A DNA stretch of 64,000 bases. Origin: JABDMH01 sp050298535 (lineage in GTDB: Bacteria > Bacteroidota > Bacteroidia > Chitinophagales > Saprospiraceae). The notes below the pieces were generated by a model. That model was not told the origin of the DNA. It ran no database searches and saw nothing but the letters and a program-made list of their open reading frames with translations. The DNA is taken from positions 1 through 64,000 of the forward strand of contig JBNKUI010000048.1 of assembly GCA_050298535.1 (NCBI GenBank), given 5' to 3'. A program made the position numbers and the translations under genes. Positions 8,637-16,464 of this stretch are shown in pieces (position 1 is the first letter of the stretch; the number at the start of each line of letters is the position of its first letter).

Positions 8637-11045
8637 GTGAAGAAGACATTTAGGAAGTTATCCCTTTTTCCTTTTGTAAGGAATTATATATTGCTTTGGC
8701 TATTTCTCCATTCATTCATAGCAACATCGCAATCCGACTTAACCATCGAAGAAATTATGAAGGGACCCGATTTTATTGGTCATCTCCCCAGTGGCGTGAG
8801 TTGGTCTTTAGATGGCAAGACCCTATATTTTAATTGGAATCCGGAAATGCTACCTGTCGCTGATAAATACAAATTTACTATTGGTGTGGATCAGGCTCCG
8901 GTAAAGCTAAGTCTTGAAGAGGAGGGGGAAATTCCTCCATCCAATATTACTTACGATGCAGATTACAGCCATGCCGTATATGCTAAAAATGGTGATCTTT
9001 TCTTGGCAGAAATGGAGAGTGGTGATTTGGTCCAGATAGTGAATACAGTGGGTCGGGAATCTAATCCTTCATTTATTAACGATGATACAGAAATCTCCTT
9101 TATCCAGGATGACAATGTATTCATTTGGAATATTGAGCGGGGCACCTTACGGCAGTTAACGGATTTTACGGATCGTAAGGAACGAAAAGATCCAAAGTTG
9201 GATCCACAGTCTGCCTGGTTAGAACGTGACCAACTAGAATACTTTGAAATCCTCCGTGAGCGAGATGAAGCCGATGAATATCGGGAGGAAAGAAGGAAAA
9301 ATCTATCTACTGACCGTCCCAAGACAATATATCTCGATGGAGCGTCGGTAGGTAGCCAGACAATTAGCCCCGATGGTATGTTTGTGGGCTATCGACTCTC
9401 CAAAAGGCCCTCAAAAGATGAGCGAACCATTGTACCTGATTTTGTGACAGAGGATGGTTATACAAAGGATCTAAATGCGCGCCCCAAGGTGGGAAGTGAC
9501 CAGACAACATTTAGCAGCTGGATTTATGATGTAGCTCAAGACAGCGCCTTTAAAATTGATGAAAAGCAAATTCCCGGGATTTATGATAAGCCAGATTTTC
9601 TAAGATTATATCACAAGGGTGAAGAAGCATATGTAGATACATTTGCCAGTCCCAGGGATGTGATTATTCATGGTCCATTTTATAATATGGCAGGAGACAA
9701 TTCGGTTTTGGTAATTCGATCTACAGATAATAAGGATCGTTGGATTATGACCCTAGACCCATCGACGAGGAATCTTGATTTGATCGAACGACAGCATGAT
9801 ACTGCATGGATTGGTGGACCTGGCATTGAGGGGTGGAATTTTGTCAGTGGGACCATAGGATGGTTGCCGGATAATGAGACCATTTATTACCAGTCAGAAG
9901 AGACAGGGTATTCACATCTTTATACCTATCACGTTCCTACCAAAAGTCGTAAAATGCTCACTTCGGGTGATTTCGAAGTAATGGATGTGGTGTTGTCTAG
10001 AGATGGAGAAACTTTTTATTTACACGCCAGTGCCGAAGGACCCTTTGAACAGCATTTTTATAAGGTGAGTACGCAAGGGGGGACACTTGAAAAACTGTCT
10101 GAGGGTGCGGGTCGACATGATATCACTTTATCCCCTAATCAGGAAGTTTGTGCGGATTTATTCAGTTATTCAAATAGACCTACTGAATTATTTTATTGGC
10201 CTATCAACCAAGGAGAGGAAACAGATCAAATTACCAATTCTACAACCGATGCATTCAAGGCCTACTCGTGGAGGGATCCCGATATCATTCGTTTCACGGC
10301 CGGTGATGGTGCTCAGGTTCCAGCCAGAATTTATCGACCTGAACCTGGTAAGAAAAATGGAGCAGCGGTGATTTTTGTGCATGGGGCGGGTTATCTGCAT
10401 AATGTACACAAATGGTGGAGTAGCTATTACCGTGAATTTATGTTTCACAACTTTCTGGCGGACCAGGGATACACGGTGTTGGATATCGACTACCGGGCAA
10501 GTGCCGGATATGGTCGGGACTGGCGTACCGGTATCTATCGGTTTATGGGAGGGAAGGACCTGAGTGATCAGGTGGACGGAGCTAAGTACTTGGTAGAAGA
10601 GGAAGGCATTGATGAAGATCGCCTGGGCATCTATGGTGGATCCTACGGTGGATTTATTACCCTTATGGCACTCACAACGGCTCCCGGTACATTTAAATGT
10701 GGTGCTGCGCTACGTAGTGTCACAGACTGGGCACATTATAACCATGGATATACTTCCAACATACTAAATACTCCGGTGGAGGATAGTATTGCCTACTACC
10801 GCAGTTCGCCGATTTATCATGCAGAGCATTTGGAAGGAGACCTCGTGATGTTGCATGGCATGGTCGATACTAATGTGCATTTCCAAGATGTGGTGAGAAT
10901 GTCCCAACGCTTCATTGAAGCGGGTAAAGACAATTGGGAACTGGCTGTCTTTCCTATGGAAGGCCATGGATTTGTCGAACCCTCCAGTTGGGCCGATGAA
11001 TATAAACGCATTTTTAGATTATTTGAGCGGAATCTTAGAGAGTGA
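8637..11045 (+). CDS. Secreted S9 family (prolyl oligopeptidase/DPP IV-like) peptidase
   Basis: An 802-residue exported serine peptidase with a GTG start and a signal peptide (hydrophobic residues 17-30, ending ATSQS). A beta-propeller region (about 35-530) precedes an alpha/beta hydrolase domain with the full catalytic triad: S669 in GGSYGG, D744 in GMVDTN and H777 in EGHGF. Family members cleave peptides after proline or related residues in the periplasm. The gene sits 24 bp after the TonB receptor and overlaps the next gene by 4 bp, so these three genes form an operon. Coupling to the receptor suggests peptide or peptidic-siderophore use, which is inference. Confidence 0.93.
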   Translation: MKKTFRKLSLFPFVRNYILLWLFLHSFIATSQSDLTIEEIMKGPDFIGHLPSGVSWSLDGKTLYFNWNPEMLPVADKYKFTIGVDQAPVKLSLEEEGEIPPSNITYDADYSHAVYAKNGDLFLAEMESGDLVQIVNTVGRESNPSFINDDTEISFIQDDNVFIWNIERGTLRQLTDFTDRKERKDPKLDPQSAWLERDQLEYFEILRERDEADEYREERRKNLSTDRPKTIYLDGASVGSQTISPDGMFVGYRLSKRPSKDERTIVPDFVTEDGYTKDLNARPKVGSDQTTFSSWIYDVAQDSAFKIDEKQIPGIYDKPDFLRLYHKGEEAYVDTFASPRDVIIHGPFYNMAGDNSVLVIRSTDNKDRWIMTLDPSTRNLDLIERQHDTAWIGGPGIEGWNFVSGTIGWLPDNETIYYQSEETGYSHLYTYHVPTKSRKMLTSGDFEVMDVVLSRDGETFYLHASAEGPFEQHFYKVSTQGGTLEKLSEGAGRHDITLSPNQEVCADLFSYSNRPTELFYWPINQGEETDQITNSTTDAFKAYSWRDPDIIRFTAGDGAQVPARIYRPEPGKKNGAAVIFVHGAGYLHNVHKWWSSYYREFMFHNFLADQGYTVLDIDYRASAGYGRDWRTGIYRFMGGKDLSDQVDGAKYLVEEEGIDEDRLGIYGGSYGGFITLMALTTAPGTFKCGAALRSVTDWAHYNHGYTSNILNTPVEDSIAYYRSSPIYHAEHLEGDLVMLHGMVDTNVHFQDVVRMSQRFIEAGKDNWELAVFPMEGHGFVEPSSWADEYKRIFRLFERNLRE

Positions 11046-12229
11046 AGCCCGCTAGTATATCCGCAAGGGAGGCTCGACGAATAGCTATTATTGGATCGGG
11101 TTTACATGCGGTAAATCCCTACGGAGCGGGTAAAAATGCGGTGGCCAGGGTGATTGATCACCTGGGATATGTACAAGTCGATACCATATCCGTTGTGCTG
11201 AGAGCACATCACCACGTGTTGGCAACCCGTGTGCCCAACTATAAAACACAGCATCTGCATGACCTGCAGATCAAGCATCGTGCGGTTTTGGAATCCTGGG
11301 CACATGCCGCTGCGTACGTTCCTATGTCGGAGTATCGCTACACACTGCCCATCAATCAGATATTTAAAGACAAGAGAGATCAATGGCCTGATGTCGAAGA
11401 AAGTCTAAAAAGTGAAGTGCTAAAACGGGTGCGGCAGGAAGGTCCTTTAATGGCCCGTGATTTCGAAAATACCGATGCATCTTTCACGGGGGGGTGGTGG
11501 AATCATAAACCAGCAAAAAGAGCTTTGGAACGTCTTTTTCTGGAAGGAGATCTGCTGATCAGTCATAGGAAAAACTTTCAAAAGGTTTTTGATCTACCAG
11601 AGCGGGTCATCCCTGATTCGATAAATACATCTTTTCCTGATGATATAGAATATGCCAAATATCTAATGCGTCGAGCCCTCCGGTCCATGGGTCTGGTGCG
11701 ACCTTCAGAGGCTGCGTACTTGAGAAAGGGGATGTCGACAGTGGTAAATGATACCGCAAAAATCATGAAAGAGGAAGGAGAAATTGAGGAAGTGGCTGTG
11801 GGAAGAAAAAAGGATCTTTATTATCGTTTGACGGACTGGACCCCGAGTCGCATTACTACGAAGCTGAAAATATTATCCCCCTTTGACAATTTTATAATTC
11901 AGCGTCAGCGACTTAATGACCTATTTAATTTTAATTATCAGATAGAATGCTACGTTCCTAAAGACAAGAGAATCTACGGGTATTTCTGTTTACCCATTCT
12001 ATTTGGCGATAAGCTGGTAGGGCGGGTTGATGCCAAGGTGCACCGAAAGGAGAGGACACTGGAGATTATTCAGCTGTTTCTAGAGAATGATGCAGTGTTG
12101 GATAGAATACCATTTGAATTTTGGAAGAATGGTTTTGATGGTTTTGCAGAATTGAATGGTTGCTTCCAGATCAAATCAAACCAGAAGGACCCACTGGTTG
12201 AATACATTTCGGGGGATATTTATCAATAA
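11042..12229 (+). CDS. YcaQ/AlkZ-like (HTH_42) DNA glycosylase family protein
   Basis: A 395-residue protein of the winged-helix HTH_42 family, to which the interstrand-crosslink glycosylases YcaQ and AlkZ belong. The catalytic Gln-x-Asp motif of YcaQ is present as Q45-V-D47 in YVQVDTISVV, followed by RAHHHVLATR and ESWAHAAAYVPM, both typical. The GTG start overlaps the S9 peptidase stop (GTGA). Known members excise N7-alkylated or crosslinked purines and unhook interstrand crosslinks. A repair role is therefore likely, although the link to the receptor and peptidase upstream is not obvious. It may protect from a DNA-alkylating product. Confidence 0.85.
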   Translation: MKPASISAREARRIAIIGSGLHAVNPYGAGKNAVARVIDHLGYVQVDTISVVLRAHHHVLATRVPNYKTQHLHDLQIKHRAVLESWAHAAAYVPMSEYRYTLPINQIFKDKRDQWPDVEESLKSEVLKRVRQEGPLMARDFENTDASFTGGWWNHKPAKRALERLFLEGDLLISHRKNFQKVFDLPERVIPDSINTSFPDDIEYAKYLMRRALRSMGLVRPSEAAYLRKGMSTVVNDTAKIMKEEGEIEEVAVGRKKDLYYRLTDWTPSRITTKLKILSPFDNFIIQRQRLNDLFNFNYQIECYVPKDKRIYGYFCLPILFGDKLVGRVDAKVHRKERTLEIIQLFLENDAVLDRIPFEFWKNGFDGFAELNGCFQIKSNQKDPLVEYISGDIYQ

Positions 12230-12366
12230 TTGGGCCTGAACGCGTGAGAGTCGGATGTCCTCCTCGATTTGGGCTCAATAAATGCACCATTCAAATCATT
12301 CGTCACAGAATGTTTGACTCTGTCGGGAATTATCTAGAAATTTCAAAAGAATAACCAACAGGAAGC

Positions 12367-13152
12367 ATGGCAAAAAACATATTAAGTTCAGCCCCTCTTT
12401 TTCATGTAAAAGATCTAAACCATTCTCTGGATTTTTATTGTGATAAATTAGGATTTGCCCGACCATCCATATGGGGAGATCCGCCTTCATTTGCCATGCC
12501 AGATCGAGACGGCATGATTATTATGCTTGCTGAAAAGCCCCAGACTAACTGCAATACTAATAATTGGGATGCTTATTTCTGGGTAAAGGATGTAAAGTCA
12601 TTATTCGAAGAATTTAGCGGGAAGAAGGTGCCTTTCGAATATGAACTTACATTGCAGGAATTATATGGCAACCTGGAATTTGGAATAAAAGATCCCGATG
12701 GATATTTTCTTGCCTTTGGTCAGAATATTCAGGATGCTAAGGTTCCGGAAAATGCTATTCAACCCGCGCCGACCACATTCATGTATATGTCGCCGATTCT
12801 TAGTTCAGCTGATGTGGAACGGGATATTCGGTGGTATGACGAAAAAATGGGCTTCAAGTTGGTATATAGTAGTGCAAACTATAATGATGATGACCGACCT
12901 ATCGACTATGCAGTGGTGGGGCGACAAAATTTCTTTATCCACTTGCAATGGCATGCGGGTACCACAGATGACCCCGTGCATCCAGGAGCCATTCGCATTC
13001 AGGTACAAAACATAAGACCGATTTTTGAAGAGTTTGTAGCAAGGGGGACAGTGCCCAGGGAAAAACTGAGAGAGAATACTCCCTGGGAGACCAATGAATT
13101 TGGATTCTATGATCTGAATAACAATGCCATATTTTTTATGGAGAATGTTTAA
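12367..13152 (+). CDS. Two-domain VOC family protein
   Basis: A 261-residue protein made of two vicinal-oxygen-chelate units. The first (about residues 5-122) opens with PLFHVKDLNHSLDFYCDKLGF and closes with IKDPDGYFLAFGQ. The second (about 138-261) contains SADVERDIRWYDEKMGFKLVY and ends with FYDLNNNAIFFMEN. Metal-ligand positions are only partly kept: a Glu-like terminal ligand is absent in the first unit. The protein may therefore be a binding rather than a catalytic member. It is separated from the YcaQ-like gene by 137 bp and followed by a G/T-rich tract. The substrate is unknown. Confidence 0.8.
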   Translation: MAKNILSSAPLFHVKDLNHSLDFYCDKLGFARPSIWGDPPSFAMPDRDGMIIMLAEKPQTNCNTNNWDAYFWVKDVKSLFEEFSGKKVPFEYELTLQELYGNLEFGIKDPDGYFLAFGQNIQDAKVPENAIQPAPTTFMYMSPILSSADVERDIRWYDEKMGFKLVYSSANYNDDDRPIDYAVVGRQNFFIHLQWHAGTTDDPVHPGAIRIQVQNIRPIFEEFVARGTVPREKLRENTPWETNEFGFYDLNNNAIFFMENV

Positions 13153-13164
13153 ATAGTGTGAGTT

Positions 13165-13237
13165 TGGGTGTGTGGGTGTGTGGGTGTGTGTGTGGGTGTG
13201 TGGGTGTGTGGGTGTGTGGGTGCGTGGGTGTGGGGTG
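13165..13237. repeat. G/T-rich microsatellite (TGTGGG units)
   Basis: A 73-bp tract made only of G and T apart from a single C, built from TGTGTGGG-like units and starting 12 bp after a stop codon. All G lies on the plus strand, giving strong strand asymmetry. Such tracts are prone to slippage and can form G-quadruplex-like structures. A reverse-strand open frame through it encodes only His/Thr/Pro repeats and is not a gene. Confidence 0.9.
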
Positions 13238-13619
13238 CTAGAAGTCAGAAGCCCGGAGTTGGAAGCTGGCCAAATGATCATTCTGTAAAGTTTTCCGCTT
13301 CGCTCCAAACTTTGACCCCTTCAAAGGGATCTTGGACTGTCTAAGTTTAAAAGATCTTACTTCGATTTTCCAGTGTAGAGTTACAACAGTCCCCTCCTGA
13401 AGGGGAAGGCTTGGTCAGAATCTTCGATTCTGTAATCAAGCCAGGGTATGATGATGATTTTCAATTTGGATGTTTTTGGGAGGTATAGCCTGATATTTTT
13501 GTGAAAGACAATCTGCAAAAATCGGCTGATGATCATCCCCCAATGTTTCGACTCCATTCCAATTTCCCACATTTAAAGGGGTCTATCGATAGTCTTTGTA
13601 AATCTAGACAATAGATGAC
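13238..13619. other. Gene-free stretch with short hairpins
   Basis: No credible gene is seen. The stretch contains small perfect palindromes: CCCCT-CCTGA-AGGGG near 13391-13405 and CAGAATC-TTC-GATTCTG at 13416-13432. It also contains two weakly similar words, AAAGGGATCTTGGACTGTC near 13325 and AAAGGGGTCTATCGATAGTC near 13575. These may be remnants of interspersed repeats. No element ends, integrase or transposase was found. Confidence 0.5.
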
Positions 13620-13790
13620 CTAATCGTCCCTACTTGACTCGTGTGAACGAAGCCTCTTCGTCCGCTTTAATTCCTGTGTGATGATCCACTCTAACTGTCC
13701 ATTTACACTCCTGAATTCGTCAGCGGCCCATTTTTCCACCGCCTTCATAGTAGACTCCTCTATTCTCAACACAAACTTCTTCTTAGGCAT
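13620..13790 (-). CDS. Arc-like ribbon-helix-helix DNA-binding protein
   Basis: A 56-residue protein that begins MPKKKFVLRIEESTMKAVEK and continues with WAADEFRSVNGQLEWIITQE. This is the beta-strand, helix A, helix B layout of Arc/MetJ-type ribbon-helix-helix proteins: KKFVLRI forms the DNA-contacting strand and RSVNGQLEWII the second helix. The basic tail (LKRTKRLRSHESS) is unstructured-looking. The gene starts 9 bp after the SPFH gene on the same strand, with AAAGGA just before the ATG, so the two are co-transcribed. Small Arc-type proteins next to SPFH genes occur in other bacteria. Its likely role is autoregulation or membrane-linked DNA binding, which is inferred. Confidence 0.8.
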   Translation of the reverse strand: MPKKKFVLRIEESTMKAVEKWAADEFRSVNGQLEWIITQELKRTKRLRSHESSRDD

Positions 13791-13799
13791 ACATCCTTT

Positions 13800-14678
13800 T
13801 TAGTGATGCAAAGTTCCTGCATTGACCACAGGAGTTGCTTCTTTATCAGAACAAAGTATGACCATAAGGTTACTTACCATAGCTGCTTTCTTTTCTTCAT
13901 CTAAATCAATAATAGATTTTTGGGATAGTTCTCCAAGTGCCTGCTCAACCATTCCTACGGCACCCTCCACAATTTTAAAACGTGCAGAGACGATCGCTTC
14001 CGCTTGCTGCCGTTTTAGCATGGCATTCGCAATCTCCGGCGCATAAGCCAAATATCCAACTCTTGCTTCCATCACTTCAATACCGGCAATGGCAAGCCGT
14101 TCACTAAGCTCCTGTTCCAGATCATCGTTGACCTGCTGTACACCTGATCGCAGTGTTATTTCCTCCTGGTCGTCATCAAAGTTGTCATAAGAATAAAGAC
14201 TTGATAACTTTCGAACGGCAGCATCAGTCTGCACTCGTACGAAGCTCTCATACAGATCCACTTCAAAGGCGGCCTTAAAGGTGTCTGCGACTCTCCAGAC
14301 GAGGATGACACTTATGAGGATGGGATTTCCCAACTTGTCATTTACCTTCACTCTTTCACTGTCAAAATTTCGTGCTCTTAGACTAATACTTTTTCGGGCA
14401 AAGAAAGGATTCGCCCAAAATAGCCCATCGCTTCTGACAGTACCTTTATAGGCACCAAACAATGTCAAGACTCTTGATCCATTCGGATAGATAATAAAAA
14501 AGCCTCTAATCAAAAGAGGAATGGAGAGGATTAAGGCCAGGAGTGATATAACTTTGACGGGACTCTCACTATCTTCTCCTTGCAGTTGACTAATGATAAT
14601 AATGATGGATGCAATCACGGCTGCCAGGACCAGAAGCATGTAGTAGCCATTGATCGGTTGATTTTTCCTTTCTTTCAT
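13800..14678 (-). CDS. SPFH/band-7 domain membrane protein
   Basis: A 292-residue protein with two N-terminal membrane segments (about residues 12-31 and 43-63). An SPFH/band-7 domain (about 64-230) carries FIIYPNGSRVLTLFGAYKGTV, ISVILVWRVADTFKAAFEV and the helical VEARVGYLAYAPEIANAMLKRQQAEA type of segment. SPFH proteins (stomatin, prohibitin and HflK families) oligomerise on the membrane and organise lipid microdomains or proteases. It is followed after 9 bp by the Arc-like gene. No NfeD-type partner is adjacent, which separates it from the floA/nfeD type of operon. Confidence 0.9.
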   Translation of the reverse strand: MKERKNQPINGYYMLLVLAAVIASIIIIISQLQGEDSESPVKVISLLALILSIPLLIRGFFIIYPNGSRVLTLFGAYKGTVRSDGLFWANPFFARKSISLRARNFDSERVKVNDKLGNPILISVILVWRVADTFKAAFEVDLYESFVRVQTDAAVRKLSSLYSYDNFDDDQEEITLRSGVQQVNDDLEQELSERLAIAGIEVMEARVGYLAYAPEIANAMLKRQQAEAIVSARFKIVEGAVGMVEQALGELSQKSIIDLDEEKKAAMVSNLMVILCSDKEATPVVNAGTLHH

Positions 14679-14870
14679 GATTGATATTATTTTGATATCA
14701 TAATGTAATCATTCTGCTTTAACTTTTCGGAGTATTTCGACAGAAAATCGTGTAGCATCGATAGAAGAGAGCTTTTCTTACGCTGTATAACCAGGAATAA
14801 TACTGTGATCAACCCATTCAGACTTGAGTGTAGAAACACTGGAGGTAAGATGCGAGTATGCTGGTCTTTA

Positions 14871-15605
14871 CTAGACCAGCATGAGGTGCAGTCCGGATGC
14901 TGCAACAGCTCCTGTAATGGGGCCTAAGATGGGAATCCATGCATAATGCCATTCACTGCCTCCTTTTTTGGAGATGGGTAGGATCGCATGCATAATTCGA
15001 GGGCCCAGATCTCTGGCAGGATTGATGGCATACCCAGTGGTTCCGCCCAAAGAAACTCCAATAACAAAGACTATCAACCCCACCGGTAGTGCGCCCAGGC
15101 TTCCCAGTCCGGCTGGAGCATCTGGAGTTGAGACCATAAAATTGGGTCCTGTAATATACAGGACGGAGAAAATCAAAACGAAAGTGCCGATGGCCTCTGA
15201 AAAGAAGTTGGTAAATGTATTGGGAATGGCTGGGGATGTGCAGAAAGTAGCTCGTTTGAGATCCATATCCGGAGTTACTTCGTAATGATCCCGATACATG
15301 ATCCAGACTAGGGTAGTTCCTATCATAGCACCGAGGAGTTGCGCAAAGATATACAACGGTACCTGAGACCAGGCAAATTTACCTGCGACTGCGAGCCCAA
15401 TGGAGACCGCCGGATTGAGATGCGCACCACTATAATCCATCGTAACAAGAACAGCAGTAAACACGGCAATGCCCCATCCCCAAGTGATCACTATGAATCC
15501 TGAATTATTTCCTTTGGTTTGTTGGAGTACTACATTGGCCACCACTCCGTTGCCCAATAAAATTAGTAATGCAGTTCCAATAACTTCGGCGGTGAAAGGA
15601 GACAT
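14871..15605 (-). CDS. Aquaglyceroporin of the MIP family (GlpF-like)
   Basis: A 244-residue channel with six membrane helices and the two half-helix signatures: NPA at residues 64-66 (AHLNPAVS) and NPARD at 195-199 (AINPARDLGPR). The Asp after the second NPA motif is characteristic of glycerol-conducting members. It probably facilitates glycerol or similar small polyol diffusion across the inner membrane. No glycerol kinase or dehydrogenase is adjacent; a HAD phosphatase lies 63 bp upstream on the same strand. Confidence 0.92.
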   Translation of the reverse strand: MSPFTAEVIGTALLILLGNGVVANVVLQQTKGNNSGFIVITWGWGIAVFTAVLVTMDYSGAHLNPAVSIGLAVAGKFAWSQVPLYIFAQLLGAMIGTTLVWIMYRDHYEVTPDMDLKRATFCTSPAIPNTFTNFFSEAIGTFVLIFSVLYITGPNFMVSTPDAPAGLGSLGALPVGLIVFVIGVSLGGTTGYAINPARDLGPRIMHAILPISKKGGSEWHYAWIPILGPITGAVAASGLHLMLV

Positions 15606-15668
15606 AGCGTTTGTTTGGTTCTTGCTCTTGAAGATAAACTTTTTGAGTAAACCAGAGGGGGAGTCATT

Positions 15669-16280
15669 TTATAAAACACCATAATCTTTTAGGGACTTTT
15701 CCAGGCTTTTATCATCCGCGTAGTGCACACTCTGAATTCCGATTTTAGCGGCAGCATTCACATTGCGTAAATTGTCGTCAATAAACAGCGTAGAATTTGC
15801 TTCCAGGTCATACCTCTCCAGCATGAGATGATAGATAGCGGGGTCAGGTTTCTTCAATTTTTCCACTCCTGATACCAGAATCCCATCAAACTCATGAAGG
15901 AAATCATACAATGCAAGCGCTGTAGGAAAGGTCTCGGCTGACCAATTAGTAAGCGCAAAAATGCCAAAACGATCACGGGCGATCAGGTGACGGAGGAGTT
16001 TTACATTTGAATCGATGGAGCCACCCAGCATCTTTGGCCATTCTCCGTAAAACAATCTGATCTGCGCTGCATATTCAGGATGTTTGTCTATCAAGACCTT
16101 CGTCCCTTCTTCGAGGGATCGACCTCCATCCTGTTCCTCATTCCATGAAGGGCTGCAAATTTCTGTGAGGAAATAGTCCATTTCAGTCTCGCTTTCGAAC
16201 ACTTCGGTAAAAAGATAGCGAGGATTCCAGTCAATGAGTACTCCGCCCAAATCGAAGATGATATTTTTAATATGTACCAT
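15669..16280 (-). CDS. HAD superfamily IA phosphatase (YihX-like)
   Basis: A 203-residue hydrolase with the four HAD motifs: I in IIFDLGGVLID with nucleophile D10, II in FALTNWSAET, III in KLKKPDPAIY and IV in LFIDDNLRNV. The residue two after the nucleophile is Gly rather than Asp, as in YihX-type sugar phosphatases. A phosphatase acting on a small sugar phosphate such as glucose 1-phosphate is therefore likely, but the substrate is not provable from sequence. It lies 63 bp before the aquaglyceroporin and may share its transcript. Confidence 0.85.
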   Translation of the reverse strand: MVHIKNIIFDLGGVLIDWNPRYLFTEVFESETEMDYFLTEICSPSWNEEQDGGRSLEEGTKVLIDKHPEYAAQIRLFYGEWPKMLGGSIDSNVKLLRHLIARDRFGIFALTNWSAETFPTALALYDFLHEFDGILVSGVEKLKKPDPAIYHLMLERYDLEANSTLFIDDNLRNVNAAAKIGIQSVHYADDKSLEKSLKDYGVL

Positions 16281-16464
16281 TTTAACTTTTACAAATCAAC
16301 AGATATGAAAAAAATGTAATATATTCATTTTTCTCACGAATTGACAGAACTGATCTCTGAATTGGGCAGTGTCTGTTACCACATCGAACATTCTCTTGTC
16401 TAATTGTCTTTCGCAGAAAGATCGTACTAGCTTACAAGTCAATTACATTAAAAAGATATATAAT

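Noticed and set aside
12805..13308. Reverse-strand open frame of 167 codons rich in His/Thr/Pro across the G/T tract
   Set aside because: It is the reverse reading of the microsatellite plus antisense to the VOC gene; the repeat alone keeps it open.
13238..13619. Possible insertion-sequence remnant with short hairpins
   Set aside because: No terminal inverted repeats, target duplication or transposase fragment could be found.
14687..14905. Reverse-strand frame of 72 codons between the SPFH and aquaglyceroporin genes
   Set aside because: It overlaps the aquaglyceroporin 3' end in another frame and shows no protein-like pattern.
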